In this document: piece after piece, positions 9,044-17,871 of the stretch
Position numbering within the stretch: position 1 is the first letter of the stretch
How the letters are laid out: every line of letters begins with the position of its first letter
Origin: UBA117 sp049975245
GTDB taxonomy: Archaea; Methanobacteriota; Methanobacteria; Methanobacteriales; Methanobacteriaceae
DNA: 64,000 nucleotides
Direction of reading: 5' to 3'
Assembly (NCBI GenBank): GCA_049975245.1
Contig: JBNGDB010000008.1
Location: 34,740-98,739, forward strand
Made by a program: the position numbers and the translations under genes
Notes under the pieces: generated by a model
Told to the model about the DNA's origin: nothing
Databases searched by the model: none
What the model saw: only the letters and a program-made list of their open reading frames with translations

Positions 9044-9487
9044 ATGATGAAAAATTCAAAAGTTTTAGTATCTATTGGTGTTGTACTGATGATAGGAGTT
9101 GTTGCCGCCGGTTATCAAATTACTAATAATCAAGATCAATGGCAGCTTGCTGATTTACAGCAGAACAATAACCCTGCTGATACCAGCGTATCAAACCCAT
9201 CCACTTCTGTACAAGGTCAGACTGGATCCGGTGATGGAACCACTTCTGGACAAAGTCAGAGCAGTAATGGAGGTAGTAATATGAAAATATCGCCATCTGA
9301 AGCTAAAACACTAGCACAAAACTATGTTCAAACCAGTGGTGTTTCTACAGGAACACCTAAATTAGTTGAAATGGGAGGAATTCCAACATACGTTGTACCG
9401 CTTATTTCTGATGGTAAAGTTGTTGGTGAAATATACATCGACCCTGAAACTGGTAAAAATGTTGGTGGTGCTGGTGGTGCTCCATGA
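9044..9487 (+). CDS. exported PepSY-like protein
   Basis: A 147-residue protein with a signal or anchor helix at residues 8-24, then a Ser/Thr/Gln/Asn/Gly-rich linker (residues 30-80) typical of secreted archaeal proteins, and a C-terminal domain (residues 82-140) resembling a single PepSY repeat: an SPSEAKTLAQNYV helix followed by strands ending IYIDPETGK. PepSY domains often bind or inhibit proteases, but this is only a family-level hint. A GGTG box precedes the ATG. The gene overlaps the next by four bases (ATGA), so the two are translationally coupled. Confidence 0.65.
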   Translation: MMKNSKVLVSIGVVLMIGVVAAGYQITNNQDQWQLADLQQNNNPADTSVSNPSTSVQGQTGSGDGTTSGQSQSSNGGSNMKISPSEAKTLAQNYVQTSGVSTGTPKLVEMGGIPTYVVPLISDGKVVGEIYIDPETGKNVGGAGGAP

Positions 9488-10203
9488 GAGTAAAAACTGA
9501 AACTGATTGCTGCACTATAGTCGCAGAAGACATTGAAAAAGCCGTAGTTTTAGAAGGATCTCCAGGAGTAGGATTGATAGGTAACATAGTGGGCTGGCTT
9601 TTAGTTGAAGATTTAAAAATGAAAGAAATAGGATATATTGAATCAAAACATTTCCCCCCACTTGCCGTATTATACAAAGGAGTAGCTATACATCCGTTCA
9701 GAATTTATGAATCTGATGGAATAGTTTTATTTTTATCCGATTTTATAGTGCCGCCTAACGTGGTCTATGATATGACAACCGCCATTGTAGAGTGGATGGA
9801 TAAAAATAACAGTAAAGAACTGATAACATTTAACAGTATGATTGTAAAGGAAAAAACACAAACTGCTGCGGGTGCTGCAAATTCTCCCGATGCAGTACAG
9901 AGATTAGCCAATATAGAACTGCCAATAGTGCCATTCGGAAATTTAAACGGTTTATCCGGAACACTATTAACTAGATGCGCTACAAAAAATATACCAGCTT
10001 CGTGCCTTTTCGCGGAAATATTAAATCCATATCCGGACCCAAGAGCAGCTTCAAGAGTAATTAATGCACTCAATACAATTTTAAATCTTGAAATCAACCC
10101 AGAACCGCTGATTAAAGAAGCAGAAGAAATAGAGTCAAGACTTAAAAAATTGGCTGAAGATGTGAGAAACGGACCAGGTCCTGAATCACCAATTTACAGT
10201 TAA
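9484..10203 (+). CDS. PAC2 family protein (proteasome assembly chaperone-like)
   Basis: A 239-residue PAC2-superfamily protein. It has the family N-terminal signature AVVLEGSPGVGLIGNI, the KHFPPLAVLYKG strand-turn, and later IPASCLFAEILNPYPDPRAA, followed by a charged helical tail (residues 205-235). Eukaryotic PAC2 proteins help assemble the 20S proteasome; the archaeal role is not established. Its start overlaps the preceding PepSY-like gene by four bases, and the GGTGGTG codons of that gene's end serve as the ribosome-binding site. A second, different PAC2 gene lies at 12.8-13.6 kb. Confidence 0.85.
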   Translation: MRVKTETDCCTIVAEDIEKAVVLEGSPGVGLIGNIVGWLLVEDLKMKEIGYIESKHFPPLAVLYKGVAIHPFRIYESDGIVLFLSDFIVPPNVVYDMTTAIVEWMDKNNSKELITFNSMIVKEKTQTAAGAANSPDAVQRLANIELPIVPFGNLNGLSGTLLTRCATKNIPASCLFAEILNPYPDPRAASRVINALNTILNLEINPEPLIKEAEEIESRLKKLAEDVRNGPGPESPIYS

Positions 10204-10232
10204 AAACAAAAATTAAAGTTAAGCAAGTTCAC

Positions 10233-10311
<79 letters not shown>

Positions 10312-10398
10312 ATATAACATTTATTTTTTTAATCCAATTTAATTGTTAATTTAAATAATAATTATTTTTTAATTTAACTATTTACAAAAAAAATTAGT

Positions 10399-10408
10399 TT
10401 TATATATT
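10399..10408 (+). promoter_or_regulatory. TATA box of tRNA-Arg (CCU)
   Basis: TTTATATATT lies 33-42 bases upstream of the 5' end of the second tRNA-Arg gene, a fitting distance for an archaeal promoter with a short 5' leader. Confidence 0.5.
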
Positions 10409-10439
10409 TAAATAAAAAAATATTATACTACATATTATA

Positions 10440-10518
<79 letters not shown>

Positions 10519-10539
10519 ATTTTCTAAAAATTTTCTTCT

Positions 10540-10746
10540 TTATTTATATTCTTCATCATTTTTATGAATTTCTTCAATTAACTTTATAATTTTATCAATA
10601 TCATTGGATAGTTTAGAAAAATCTTTAGTGCTTATTACTAAAACTAAATCATTGTCGTTATATAAATGCTGATCTTGAGGAATAATAACTAGTTCATCAT
10701 CCCTTTCTACTTTTCGACATACTCCTATACTAGCATTAAAAATCAT
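10540..10746 (-). CDS. small TrkA-C-like protein
   Basis: A 68-residue ORF starting at an ATG behind a TTGGTGC box. Its pattern (ASIGVCRKVERDDELVIIP, then LYNDNDLVLVIST) resembles a lone TrkA-C/RCK-C ligand-binding module, as found in K+ transport regulators, followed by a charged helix. It lacks the usual N-terminal RCK domain, so it is either a stand-alone regulatory module or a remnant. It lies 80 bases from the PsbP-like gene on the same strand. Confidence 0.5.
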   Translation of the reverse strand: MIFNASIGVCRKVERDDELVIIPQDQHLYNDNDLVLVISTKDFSKLSNDIDKIIKLIEEIHKNDEEYK

Positions 10747-10826
10747 TTATGCACCAACTTTTCTTATTTTAAAATTGAAATAAAAAATATAATTTACTTA
10801 TTCTTGTAAAGATGGACTATTATATG

Positions 10827-11444
10827 CTATTTAACATGAAAACTCTTTATAACCAAATCCATCTCTTCTTTATAGTCAATAAGAGGACCATCAAATACAA
10901 AAATTACGAAATATGCATTACGATTTTTTTCAATTGCTATTCCCCTGGAGCTGTAAGTACTAGTTCCAACAATATAAGTCGATTGAACATCGTAAGCAGT
11001 TACCCCATCCACATTAAGTGTCCGTTCATAATAAATGTCACCTTGAGAATCGATGGTTTCTCTCCACTCTTTCAATCTATCCACAAAATTTTTATTCCCC
11101 AATTCTTCGCTGAAAACTGAAAAGCTATTGGTTAAATTTTTTTCTACGGTAACTATAAGGGGTGGTTTCACTGTCTCCTGTGAAATTTTCCATCCGGGAG
11201 GATAATCAAAAGAAATAATATTATCTTCATAATGACCAATAGAGCTAACATTTTGGTTTTTTTGTTTTATAGTACTGTTGTTAGAATTAATATTAGTATT
11301 TACTGTAAATAAATAAGCAATTGATGCTAAAACTAGTAAGATAATAACAATAAGAATAATTGGAGCTTTTCCATTTCCTATTAAAAGTTTTAATTTATTA
11401 AATATTGAATCATTTCTCTTTTTACTTATTGAAGGTCTTTTCAT
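10827..11444 (-). CDS. membrane-anchored PsbP-like protein
   Basis: A 205-residue protein with a basic N-terminus and one membrane helix (residues 29-50), an Asn/Ser-rich linker, then a beta-rich domain (residues 70-205) with the pattern FDYPPGWKIS and a C-terminal VIKSFHVK, as in PsbP-related lipoproteins of methanogens. It is expected to face the cell exterior. The ATG follows a GGAGGGT box. No catalytic residues are evident and the function is unknown. Confidence 0.65.
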   Translation of the reverse strand: MKRPSISKKRNDSIFNKLKLLIGNGKAPIILIVIILLVLASIAYLFTVNTNINSNNSTIKQKNQNVSSIGHYEDNIISFDYPPGWKISQETVKPPLIVTVEKNLTNSFSVFSEELGNKNFVDRLKEWRETIDSQGDIYYERTLNVDGVTAYDVQSTYIVGTSTYSSRGIAIEKNRNAYFVIFVFDGPLIDYKEEMDLVIKSFHVK

Positions 11445-11607
11445 TATTACCCTCCGCTTATTGAGGATATATATAAAAAATTTAATTTATTATTCAATAA
11501 TTATTTAATACCCATAAAAACATTACTCTATAAGATTTTTATAATCAAATTTAATTTTTCAATTTTTACAGAACACTAAAAAAATATTTTTAATTAGGAA
11601 ATTTAAA

Positions 11608-12792
11608 TTAAAAGTAGGCATCCAACGTATTATCCTGTTGGAAAATCATTTCTCCATACTTTCCGCCGCCGCCAGGAACAATTTTTAGTGTTTTTTGACG
11701 GAAAAGTTTGATTACTTGAGATATTTTCGGATCTATTTCCACCATCTTGTTAAGAGGGGCGTATATAAGTACTTGAATTTCACTTCCAAATCTTTCCACT
11801 AAATTTCTCCAAATTTTTTGCACAAAAACTGTTGTAACACCCTTGTCATAAACTAAACTAATGATTTCAGCTAAGGGGAGAATATGAATATAAGGTGGGC
11901 GGTGTTCTGGATGATGGGGCTCATTCCAAGTAGAAATTTCTGATATTCGATAATCTACTCCTTTTTTTATAGTTCCTCCGCAAATACATTTCATTTTGAG
12001 TTTTTTTGCATTTTCAATATCATATATTTTGTAACAACGTGTACATGCTGTTTTATGATATTTACCTAGTCTCGGATCAAATCCGTAATTAGCTTTAATT
12101 TTAAAATTTTCAATAGATTTAGTAATAGAATTAAAATTTAATTTTTTTATTTCTATTTCATTAAATTCTCGTCCCAAGCGATGAGGCCAGGGAGAATGAG
12201 CATCAGAATTAGATAAAAAAGGTATATCTTGTAATTCTTTGATTTTATCCGCCATATCAGTGTCTGCAGATAATCCAAGCTCCAAAAAATCAGGTTTTTC
12301 ACCGTAACAGTCATGAACACTATCATATTCTTTATACAAACTAGTCCAAGGAGTAAATGCATGAGCAGGCCCAATAAGTCCGTTGAAATCATGGACCAGA
12401 TTCATTATTTCATGTCCTTCCATTCGAACACGGGGTCTTCCATCTGCATCGATATTATTAGATTTAAGATTCTCTCTAATAGTATGGGCTGATTCAAATG
12501 AAGGTAAAAAAATTAAATGATGAACTCTTTTTTTATCCTCTACTTCGGCAGTTAAAATAAAATTAGAAGATTCAATTTCTGAATCAGAAGATTTTAAAGA
12601 AAAAATACCATCTGCAATTTCTTCAGTATTTTTTTCAATCATATTTAGCCAACCAGAGTGGAAAGCATCCCCGGTTCCAACTAAGTCAAGTCCCTTGAAT
12701 TTTGCTTGAGGACCTAAAGTTTCGATGACCATATTTTTTGATGTTGCACGAGAAAAACAACTGTGAATATGAAGATCAGCGTTTATTATCAT
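11608..12792 (-). CDS. endonuclease Q (PHP-domain DNA repair nuclease)
   Basis: EndoQ-family enzymes nick DNA 5' of deaminated bases (hypoxanthine, uracil) and abasic sites. The 394-residue product has PHP metal motifs DLHIHSCFSRATS at the N-terminus and SNSDAHSPWPHR about residue 200, then a four-Cys zinc site (CTRCYKIYD...KCICGG, residues 251-272) and the family C-terminal domain. The last six residues, TLDAYF, look like the hydrophobic half of a PCNA-interacting PIP box. It starts with ATG behind TTGGTGT and follows the PAC2 gene by 36 bases at the end of a cluster that also contains pcn. I recall the family as TIGR00375. Confidence 0.82.
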   Translation of the reverse strand: MIINADLHIHSCFSRATSKNMVIETLGPQAKFKGLDLVGTGDAFHSGWLNMIEKNTEEIADGIFSLKSSDSEIESSNFILTAEVEDKKRVHHLIFLPSFESAHTIRENLKSNNIDADGRPRVRMEGHEIMNLVHDFNGLIGPAHAFTPWTSLYKEYDSVHDCYGEKPDFLELGLSADTDMADKIKELQDIPFLSNSDAHSPWPHRLGREFNEIEIKKLNFNSITKSIENFKIKANYGFDPRLGKYHKTACTRCYKIYDIENAKKLKMKCICGGTIKKGVDYRISEISTWNEPHHPEHRPPYIHILPLAEIISLVYDKGVTTVFVQKIWRNLVERFGSEIQVLIYAPLNKMVEIDPKISQVIKLFRQKTLKIVPGGGGKYGEMIFQQDNTLDAYF

Positions 12793-12828
12793 GAAAACAC
12801 CAATAAAAAATAAAATAAATTAATTTAG

Positions 12829-13602
12829 TTAACCAATGTATCTTAAATCTTCTTCACCGGGTTTAAGATGCATTCGTTCCACCATTTCTCTTTCCATTTG
12901 TTCAGCTTTAGAAATCATTTTCCTGGTTTCTTTAGCCCTCTCTTCTAATTTTTCAGTATCTAGATCTATATCTAATAATTCTAGAAGAACTGATAGAAGT
13001 GCTTTTGCTGCTTCAGCGTCGATGAAATAACCTGGTGTTTCACCCATTAAACAGATCCCCTTCATATCTCTAAGGACGGAAAGTCCTAATAAAAGTCCTG
13101 ATGCACCTATAATGCCCCCATCCGCAGATCTGAGTGTTACTTCATGTTTTTTAAGTAGTTCAGCCAATTCACTGGATGTTGCAGCTCCAAATATCTTTGG
13201 TTTATCCACAGGATGTCCAGTTCCAAGTCCTCCTAATGTGAAAATTTCTTTAACACCATAATTCTCCACAAAGTCCAATATTTTACTACAAATCTCATAT
13301 TGCCCTTCCGGACTTAATCCTTGGGTGTTGCCTGCAAGAATAATATAATCCCTACCATTTTCACCTTCGGATTTCAAATAGTAAAATTCATTTTTCATAT
13401 TTTCGACTACGCCGTCGTCATCAACAAGAACTTGTGGTGGAAAGGAAGGGGAGTATAATTCTGCAAACTTTTTTGCATTAAGTTCATGTATTATATGATC
13501 TGCAGCAAGTTTTCCTACATGACCTATTCCCGGAAGTGCCTCAATTAATATGGGGTCATTTAAATCAACATCTTCCAGTATTTTTATGAATGTTTCCTTC
13601 AT
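12829..13602 (-). CDS. PAC2 family protein (TIGR00162-like)
   Basis: A 257-residue PAC2 protein with the signature PILIEALPGIGHVGKLAADHI, SPSFPPQVLVDDDG, LGGLGTGHPV and MGETPGYFIDAEAAKALL, followed by a long charged helix (residues 205-245). It is the archaeal paralogue usually found beside nop10 and aIF2-alpha, and is thought, by homology only, to act as a proteasome-assembly or other chaperone. The ATG has a strong GGAGG box 7 bases upstream; this start lies inside the last 38 bases of nop10. Confidence 0.88.
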   Translation of the reverse strand: MKETFIKILEDVDLNDPILIEALPGIGHVGKLAADHIIHELNAKKFAELYSPSFPPQVLVDDDGVVENMKNEFYYLKSEGENGRDYIILAGNTQGLSPEGQYEICSKILDFVENYGVKEIFTLGGLGTGHPVDKPKIFGAATSSELAELLKKHEVTLRSADGGIIGASGLLLGLSVLRDMKGICLMGETPGYFIDAEAAKALLSVLLELLDIDLDTEKLEERAKETRKMISKAEQMEREMVERMHLKPGEEDLRYIG

Positions 13603-13774
13603 TTAAATCCTCCATGATCAACTCTTTTTTAAGTTTCCTTCTATATTTCCCATATTTATCTTCTGGAGAATATTTTGGAGGGAACACCTCTCCTAAATCG
13701 CCTCCACAATAAGGACAAACATCTTTCAGAGTATATTCTCCGCAAGATTTGCACTTTTTCATCTTCATCTTCAT
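13565..13774 (-). CDS. nop10: H/ACA RNP component Nop10
   Basis: Nop10 binds Cbf5 in the H/ACA ribonucleoprotein that makes guide-directed pseudouridines in rRNA. The 69-residue product has the zinc ribbon CKSCGEYTLKDVCPYCGG and the conserved FPPKYSPEDKYGKYRRKLK segment. Family members usually stop near this point; here about 19 more residues continue into the start of the PAC2 gene. It overlaps the aIF2-alpha stop by four bases. The first ATG follows GTGAGAT; in-frame ATGs at codons 3 and 5 are alternatives. Confidence 0.93.
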   Translation of the reverse strand: MKMKMKKCKSCGEYTLKDVCPYCGGDLGEVFPPKYSPEDKYGKYRRKLKKELIMEDLNEGNIHKNTGRC

Positions 13775-14550
13775 TCTATCTCACGATAAAATTCGCCTTC
13801 GCCTTCTGCGGCTACCACCGTATCAATACATTTTTCAGCGGCTTCTTTTAAGATTTTTTCGGCTTCAATATAATCTGTTGATTTCACAATTAATCTATAT
13901 CTAGGTGCACCTACGCATTGAACAGATATATTATCAGTTTCAGCAGCAATTAGAGCTTTTTTGATAACTTCAACACCATTAACCGCGTATGATTCTAAAT
14001 CAACATAACCCGTAATTTGAACTTCTGGAGCTACAATATTCTTTTTAGCTATATCTGTGATAATTTTGGCCCATTCGGGGTCAATTTTTTCATCTAATAA
14101 TGCTTTTTCTCCTTCTTCAGCCGCAGTTTCAAACGCACCATATAAATCTCCGAAATTTTCCATTAATTCGTACCCTACTTCATTGTAAGCAGTATCCAAA
14201 TCTTTTCCCAAACTTTTTGCAGATATTTCAAGTAATTTTTCTGCTTTTTGCTCAATTTTCCATTGTTGGATTTTCTTAGTTCTTTGATCTTCCCTTATCC
14301 TCTTCATGGATACGTCTACATGGCCTTTCTTCGGATTAACTCTTAAAACACGGGCAACTATCTTCTGATTTTCTCGAACATAGTCTCTTATATTTTTTAC
14401 CCATCCAGATGAAACCTCAGATATGTGGATAAATGCTTCTTTTCCTTCGTATTCTTCAAGTGTAGCGAATGCACCATATCCTAAAACTTTGTGAACTGTT
14501 CCAACTACAAGTTCCCCTTCATCAGGCCATTTACTTCTCCTTCTTACCAT
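13771..14550 (-). CDS. translation initiation factor aIF2, alpha subunit
   Basis: The alpha subunit of the heterotrimeric factor that brings initiator tRNA to the ribosome. The 259-residue protein has an N-terminal S1-type OB fold (GELVVGTVHKVLGYGAFATL...FIHISEVSSGWVKNI), a central helical domain, and a C-terminal alpha-beta domain that contacts aIF2-gamma. It lies between rps27e and nop10, the conserved archaeal order, with an AAGGTG box before the ATG and a four-base overlap with nop10. Confidence 0.96.
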   Translation of the reverse strand: MVRRRSKWPDEGELVVGTVHKVLGYGAFATLEEYEGKEAFIHISEVSSGWVKNIRDYVRENQKIVARVLRVNPKKGHVDVSMKRIREDQRTKKIQQWKIEQKAEKLLEISAKSLGKDLDTAYNEVGYELMENFGDLYGAFETAAEEGEKALLDEKIDPEWAKIITDIAKKNIVAPEVQITGYVDLESYAVNGVEVIKKALIAAETDNISVQCVGAPRYRLIVKSTDYIEAEKILKEAAEKCIDTVVAAEGEGEFYREIE

Positions 14551-14569
14551 TTAAACACCTTACAAGGAA

Positions 14570-14755
14570 CTAATCCAAAACTTCAACAACTTGTGCTAAA
14601 ATCTCAGATTTTCCCCCTTTTGGTTTAACCAGTGTTTTTCCACAAATTATACACTGAACAACTGATGCTGCATGGTCAAATACTATCTGCTGATTTCCGC
14701 AGTCCATACATTTAACTCTTAAATAATTACTTCTGGGATTATGAAATGAAACCAT
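14570..14755 (-). CDS. rps27e: ribosomal protein eS27
   Basis: A 61-residue small-subunit protein with the C4 zinc ribbon CMDCGNQQIVFDH...CIICGKTL and the N-terminal NPRSNYLRVKC segment. The start is the ATG at 14755, which follows AAGGTGAT at proper spacing; a GTG three codons earlier is part of that box. The ribosome-binding site overlaps the stop codon of rpl44e, so the two are coupled. Confidence 0.95.
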   Translation of the reverse strand: MVSFHNPRSNYLRVKCMDCGNQQIVFDHAASVVQCIICGKTLVKPKGGKSEILAQVVEVLD

Positions 14756-14760
14756 GATAA

Positions 14761-15042
14761 TCACCTTGCAACAAATTCTATTTTTCCCACACGGAATGAA
14801 TTTCTCTTAATATGGGATTTTCCACATTCTTTACATTTATATCGTAGATCCAGCTTCTTAACTGGCTTGTTACCTGAGGGTAAAGGTCTTGGATAACCTC
14901 TGTATCCGCTGGTTACTCTTCGGAACTGTCTTTGTCCCCATTTTAATTCGCTTGCTTTTCTTTTTTTAGATTGAAAAACTTCATGATCTGTATGTTTTTT
15001 ACAACTTGGACAGTAAGTTCTCCTTTGTTTAGGAATTTTCAT
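14761..15042 (-). CDS. rpl44e: ribosomal protein eL42 (L44e)
   Basis: A 93-residue large-subunit protein near the E site. It has the N-terminal PKQRRTYCPSCKKHTDH motif, the RKASELKWGQRQF basic region and the second zinc pair YKCKECGKSH. An AGAGGTGAT box precedes the ATG. It is followed immediately by rps27e, the usual archaeal pair. Confidence 0.96.
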   Translation of the reverse strand: MKIPKQRRTYCPSCKKHTDHEVFQSKKRKASELKWGQRQFRRVTSGYRGYPRPLPSGNKPVKKLDLRYKCKECGKSHIKRNSFRVGKIEFVAR

Positions 15043-15147
15043 ATAATCACCTCTTAGTATTCGAAAAATAAGTTATAAGCTGTTAAACTTATTTTTAAAT
15101 TAATATAATAAAAAGTTTAATATTGAGATCATTTATCTGTTTATACT

Positions 15148-15990
15148 TTATTTATATGTTTGTATATACTTCCCTTTTTTATTCCTAATAATAATAGATG
15201 CATTAGCCTCGGGTAGAGTTATCACATCTTGAGGATAAATAGGACCATATACATTTTTATCCACTCCAACGATAGAAGGAAACTCTTCAAATATTATAAC
15301 AGTTTTAAAACTTTCTTTTCGTCTTTTAGAGATATTTAAAGAATTTTCAGTATCTTCTAACCTATAGGCATTAACTCCTTTTTTGTACTGAAATTCTGAT
15401 TCTGTTTCTTTATTTGATTTATAAATCTTTTCTTCGGTGGTAGTGGCTGTTTTTTCTGCATTGAGAACAGTTTTAGAATCTTTTAAATCGTCTAAGCCCT
15501 GATTTTTCTTAATTTCGTCTTTGGTAGATTTTTTAATATGAACATCTTTGGATATTTTTGATTTTGATTCAATTTCTTGTTCATCCATGGATAACATTTG
15601 AAGCGACGGAATTAATTTACCCCTATATTCTTTTATAACATTAATAAGAGAAAAATAGAGTTCTTCTTCTTCAGGAGTAAGATTTAAAGGCGTGGTATCT
15701 TGGAGATCGAACTTTGGTTTTCCTTTGAACAAATGATAAGACCTCTGAACATTCATCACTGCACTATCAGTAATTTTATGCTCTCGTTTTTCGCATATTT
15801 CCATTGTTATTCTTTGAGTATCCCTTAAAAGGTAATATTCTGGCGAAAAAGGGTCATTATCTATTCGATTAGTAAGTTGATCAACATATTCATGGACTTT
15901 TTTATAAAAATTATCCCCCACCCTAGCTAAACCACCAGCGCTTCTTTCTTTTTTTTGAATATTTCTCAGCTTCTGAAAAAACTCATCCAA
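15148..15990 (-). CDS. archaeal GINS subunit Gins51
   Basis: A subunit of the GINS complex, which joins MCM in the replicative helicase. The 280-residue protein has an N-terminal helical A domain (residues 1-140, including FSPEYYLLRDTQRI), a charged variable linker, and a C-terminal beta B domain (from about residue 228: VIIFEEFPSIVGVDKNVYGP then DVITLPEANASIII). The A-then-B order marks the Gins51 (Sld5/Psf1) type. It lies 170 bases downstream of pcn, a conserved archaeal pairing, and precedes rpl44e. The ATG follows AAGGTT. Confidence 0.88.
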   Translation of the reverse strand: MDEFFQKLRNIQKKERSAGGLARVGDNFYKKVHEYVDQLTNRIDNDPFSPEYYLLRDTQRITMEICEKREHKITDSAVMNVQRSYHLFKGKPKFDLQDTTPLNLTPEEEELYFSLINVIKEYRGKLIPSLQMLSMDEQEIESKSKISKDVHIKKSTKDEIKKNQGLDDLKDSKTVLNAEKTATTTEEKIYKSNKETESEFQYKKGVNAYRLEDTENSLNISKRRKESFKTVIIFEEFPSIVGVDKNVYGPIYPQDVITLPEANASIIIRNKKGKYIQTYK

Positions 15991-16163
15991 CCTTATTCCT
16001 CGCTTTTACTCTTATGAGTATTAATAATTATAGTTCCCCACACAATATATTTATTACTTAAAATTATCTGAAATTAACTGCTTTAAAATTTAAGCAATCA
16101 TATTATTAAAAATTTAAATTAAATAAATTTAAATCTTTAAAAAAGATAAATTAAGCCTAAAAT

Positions 16164-16898
16164 TTATTCTTCACTTTCTATTCGAGGAGCCAATAAAAAG
16201 CTTAGTTCTCCGTCATCAGATACCATTTTAAGACGTAAATTCAAAGGCATGTCATTACCTAGTCTTAAGGAAACAATATCTGAAAATTTGTCCGCTTTCA
16301 TCATTTCTTTTATTTTTTCCAGTGAGAAAACTGATTTTGCCTTTTCTTCGATTTTTTCCCCATGCAAATACTCTATTTTTGCATCTCCAAATTCTCCCTC
16401 AGCAGATGCAAAGAACTTATCTTCATCAACCGTTAGAATAATCTTATCAGAAAAAATATCAATATCCTGAATAGAATCTTTTATTAAACTGAATGGTACT
16501 TCAAATTCAGTTGGGTATTCTAGTTCAGGAGGGGTTGGAGCCTCATATTCTATATCAATTAATCTTATTTTAAATACTCGGCGAGCTTCTCCTTCAAAAG
16601 TTACAATAAGATTTCCTTCATCTAGTGACAATTCTAAAACATCATCTGCTTTAGCTCTCTTTAAAACTTTCATTAATTCCTCGGTGTCAACATTAATCTT
16701 TTGAGGTTCGCTGCAAGAATATTCATCAAAAAGATCGGCTTTTAGTTCAAGATGTACAAATGTAATGTGGGATCTGTCAAGTGCATCGAGTCTTAATCCT
16801 TCATTGTCTGTTTGCATTTGCACTTCGTCCACGATGGATGAAATAGCATCAAAACTTGTCTTTAAAATATTTGGATCGGTTAGAACTGCTTTAAACAT
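16164..16898 (-). CDS. pcn: DNA polymerase sliding clamp (PCNA)
   Basis: The trimeric ring that tethers polymerases, Fen1, ligase and repair enzymes to DNA. The 244-residue length and sequence (FKAVLTDPNILKTSFDAI, EGLRLDALDRSHITFV, an inter-domain connector, and C-terminal LAPRIESEE) are those of euryarchaeal PCNA. The start lies inside the upstream membrane-protein gene (8-base overlap) behind GGAGG. EndoQ, a likely client, is encoded 3.4 kb downstream in the same cluster. Confidence 0.97.
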   Translation of the reverse strand: MFKAVLTDPNILKTSFDAISSIVDEVQMQTDNEGLRLDALDRSHITFVHLELKADLFDEYSCSEPQKINVDTEELMKVLKRAKADDVLELSLDEGNLIVTFEGEARRVFKIRLIDIEYEAPTPPELEYPTEFEVPFSLIKDSIQDIDIFSDKIILTVDEDKFFASAEGEFGDAKIEYLHGEKIEEKAKSVFSLEKIKEMMKADKFSDIVSLRLGNDMPLNLRLKMVSDDGELSFLLAPRIESEE

Positions 16899-17523
16899 TT
16901 TTCTCCTCCTTCATCTGCTTCCTATTTTTTTTTGAATTATTTGAATTGATTTCATCTGCATTTTCAGATTTTTTTTCAACAACCTTAAGATCTTTAAATA
17001 ATTTATTAAGAAAAGTTTTATTTAATAATTTATAAGCCAATGAAATGGCAACCAAAATAACTCCAATAAGTATTACGAAAACTGCCAAAACTGCTCTTTC
17101 ACCAAAAACAACATTATCTGCCACCTTTTCAGAGGACCCTGATAAAAATACAATCCCAAATAAAATCAGGAGTAAGCCAATTATTAATATAACTATATTT
17201 ACCCATGTAAATTTTCCTGATTTAAATAAATTAAGTATTTTATGTTCTATTTCTACTATTTTATCATAACCTGGTAAAACATGATGATTTTTATTTGAAG
17301 AATCTCCGGGATTATGATTAGATTTTTTATTGGTTTTTGTATCCTTATAATCATTTTTTTCAGTATTAGAATGATTATTATGGTTTTTTTCTGGATTTTC
17401 AATTTCAATACTGGTTTTTTCAATATATTTTTTGAATAATACTTCTAATTTACTAAAAATACCCTTATCCATATTATTAGAATTTTTTGAAATTTTTTCT
17501 GCTTTGTCTTTTGAATCTTTCAT
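16891..17523 (-). CDS. hypothetical two-span membrane protein
   Basis: A 210-residue protein of unknown family. The first 100 residues are low-complexity and rich in Lys, Asn and His, probably disordered; residues 107-128 and 144-164 are membrane helices; the tail is Lys/Asn-rich. Both soluble ends would be on the same side. It starts behind GGAG and overlaps pcn by 8 bases, lying between tfs and pcn in a cluster that otherwise encodes replication and transcription proteins. Function unknown. Confidence 0.7.
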   Translation of the reverse strand: MKDSKDKAEKISKNSNNMDKGIFSKLEVLFKKYIEKTSIEIENPEKNHNNHSNTEKNDYKDTKTNKKSNHNPGDSSNKNHHVLPGYDKIVEIEHKILNLFKSGKFTWVNIVILIIGLLLILFGIVFLSGSSEKVADNVVFGERAVLAVFVILIGVILVAISLAYKLLNKTFLNKLFKDLKVVEKKSENADEINSNNSKKNRKQMKEEKNV

Positions 17524-17553
17524 TTAACAAGCTCCTTAGCAAAGCTCTAATCG

Positions 17554-17871
17554 CTAATCATATTCACGCCAGGTCTGACCACATGCAGTACATCTTAAAA
17601 ATCTGGTTTCAGATTCATCTGCTCTTCTAGTCTGTTGAAGCCACCAAAAAGCTTCTTTGTTCCCACATTTAGGACAGATGGCCCGGGTAGTAGGCAAAGT
17701 TTTAATTTTTTCGCCAGTAAAAATTACTGTGTCCTTAGCAGATATTTTCTGAGAAACCTCGTATTGATTTGATAACTCTTGGGTTATTTCTTTTTTATAT
17801 CCACATGATTTACATTTAAAACATCCTTCTTTAGGAAACATGATTGTTCCACATTTTGGACAAAATTCCAT
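17554..17871 (-). CDS. tfs: transcription factor S (TFIIS-like cleavage factor)
   Basis: TFS stimulates RNA polymerase to cleave the 3' end of backtracked RNA. The 105-residue protein has an N-terminal zinc ribbon (CPKCGTIMFPKEGCFKCKSCG) and a C-terminal one (CPKCGNKEAFWWLQQTRRAD then CTACGQTWREYD). The acidic D-E pair at the tip of the second ribbon, needed for catalysis, is present in the RRADESET loop. A strong GGAGG box precedes the ATG. It sits upstream of pcn as in related methanogens. Confidence 0.96.
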   Translation of the reverse strand: MEFCPKCGTIMFPKEGCFKCKSCGYKKEITQELSNQYEVSQKISAKDTVIFTGEKIKTLPTTRAICPKCGNKEAFWWLQQTRRADESETRFLRCTACGQTWREYD

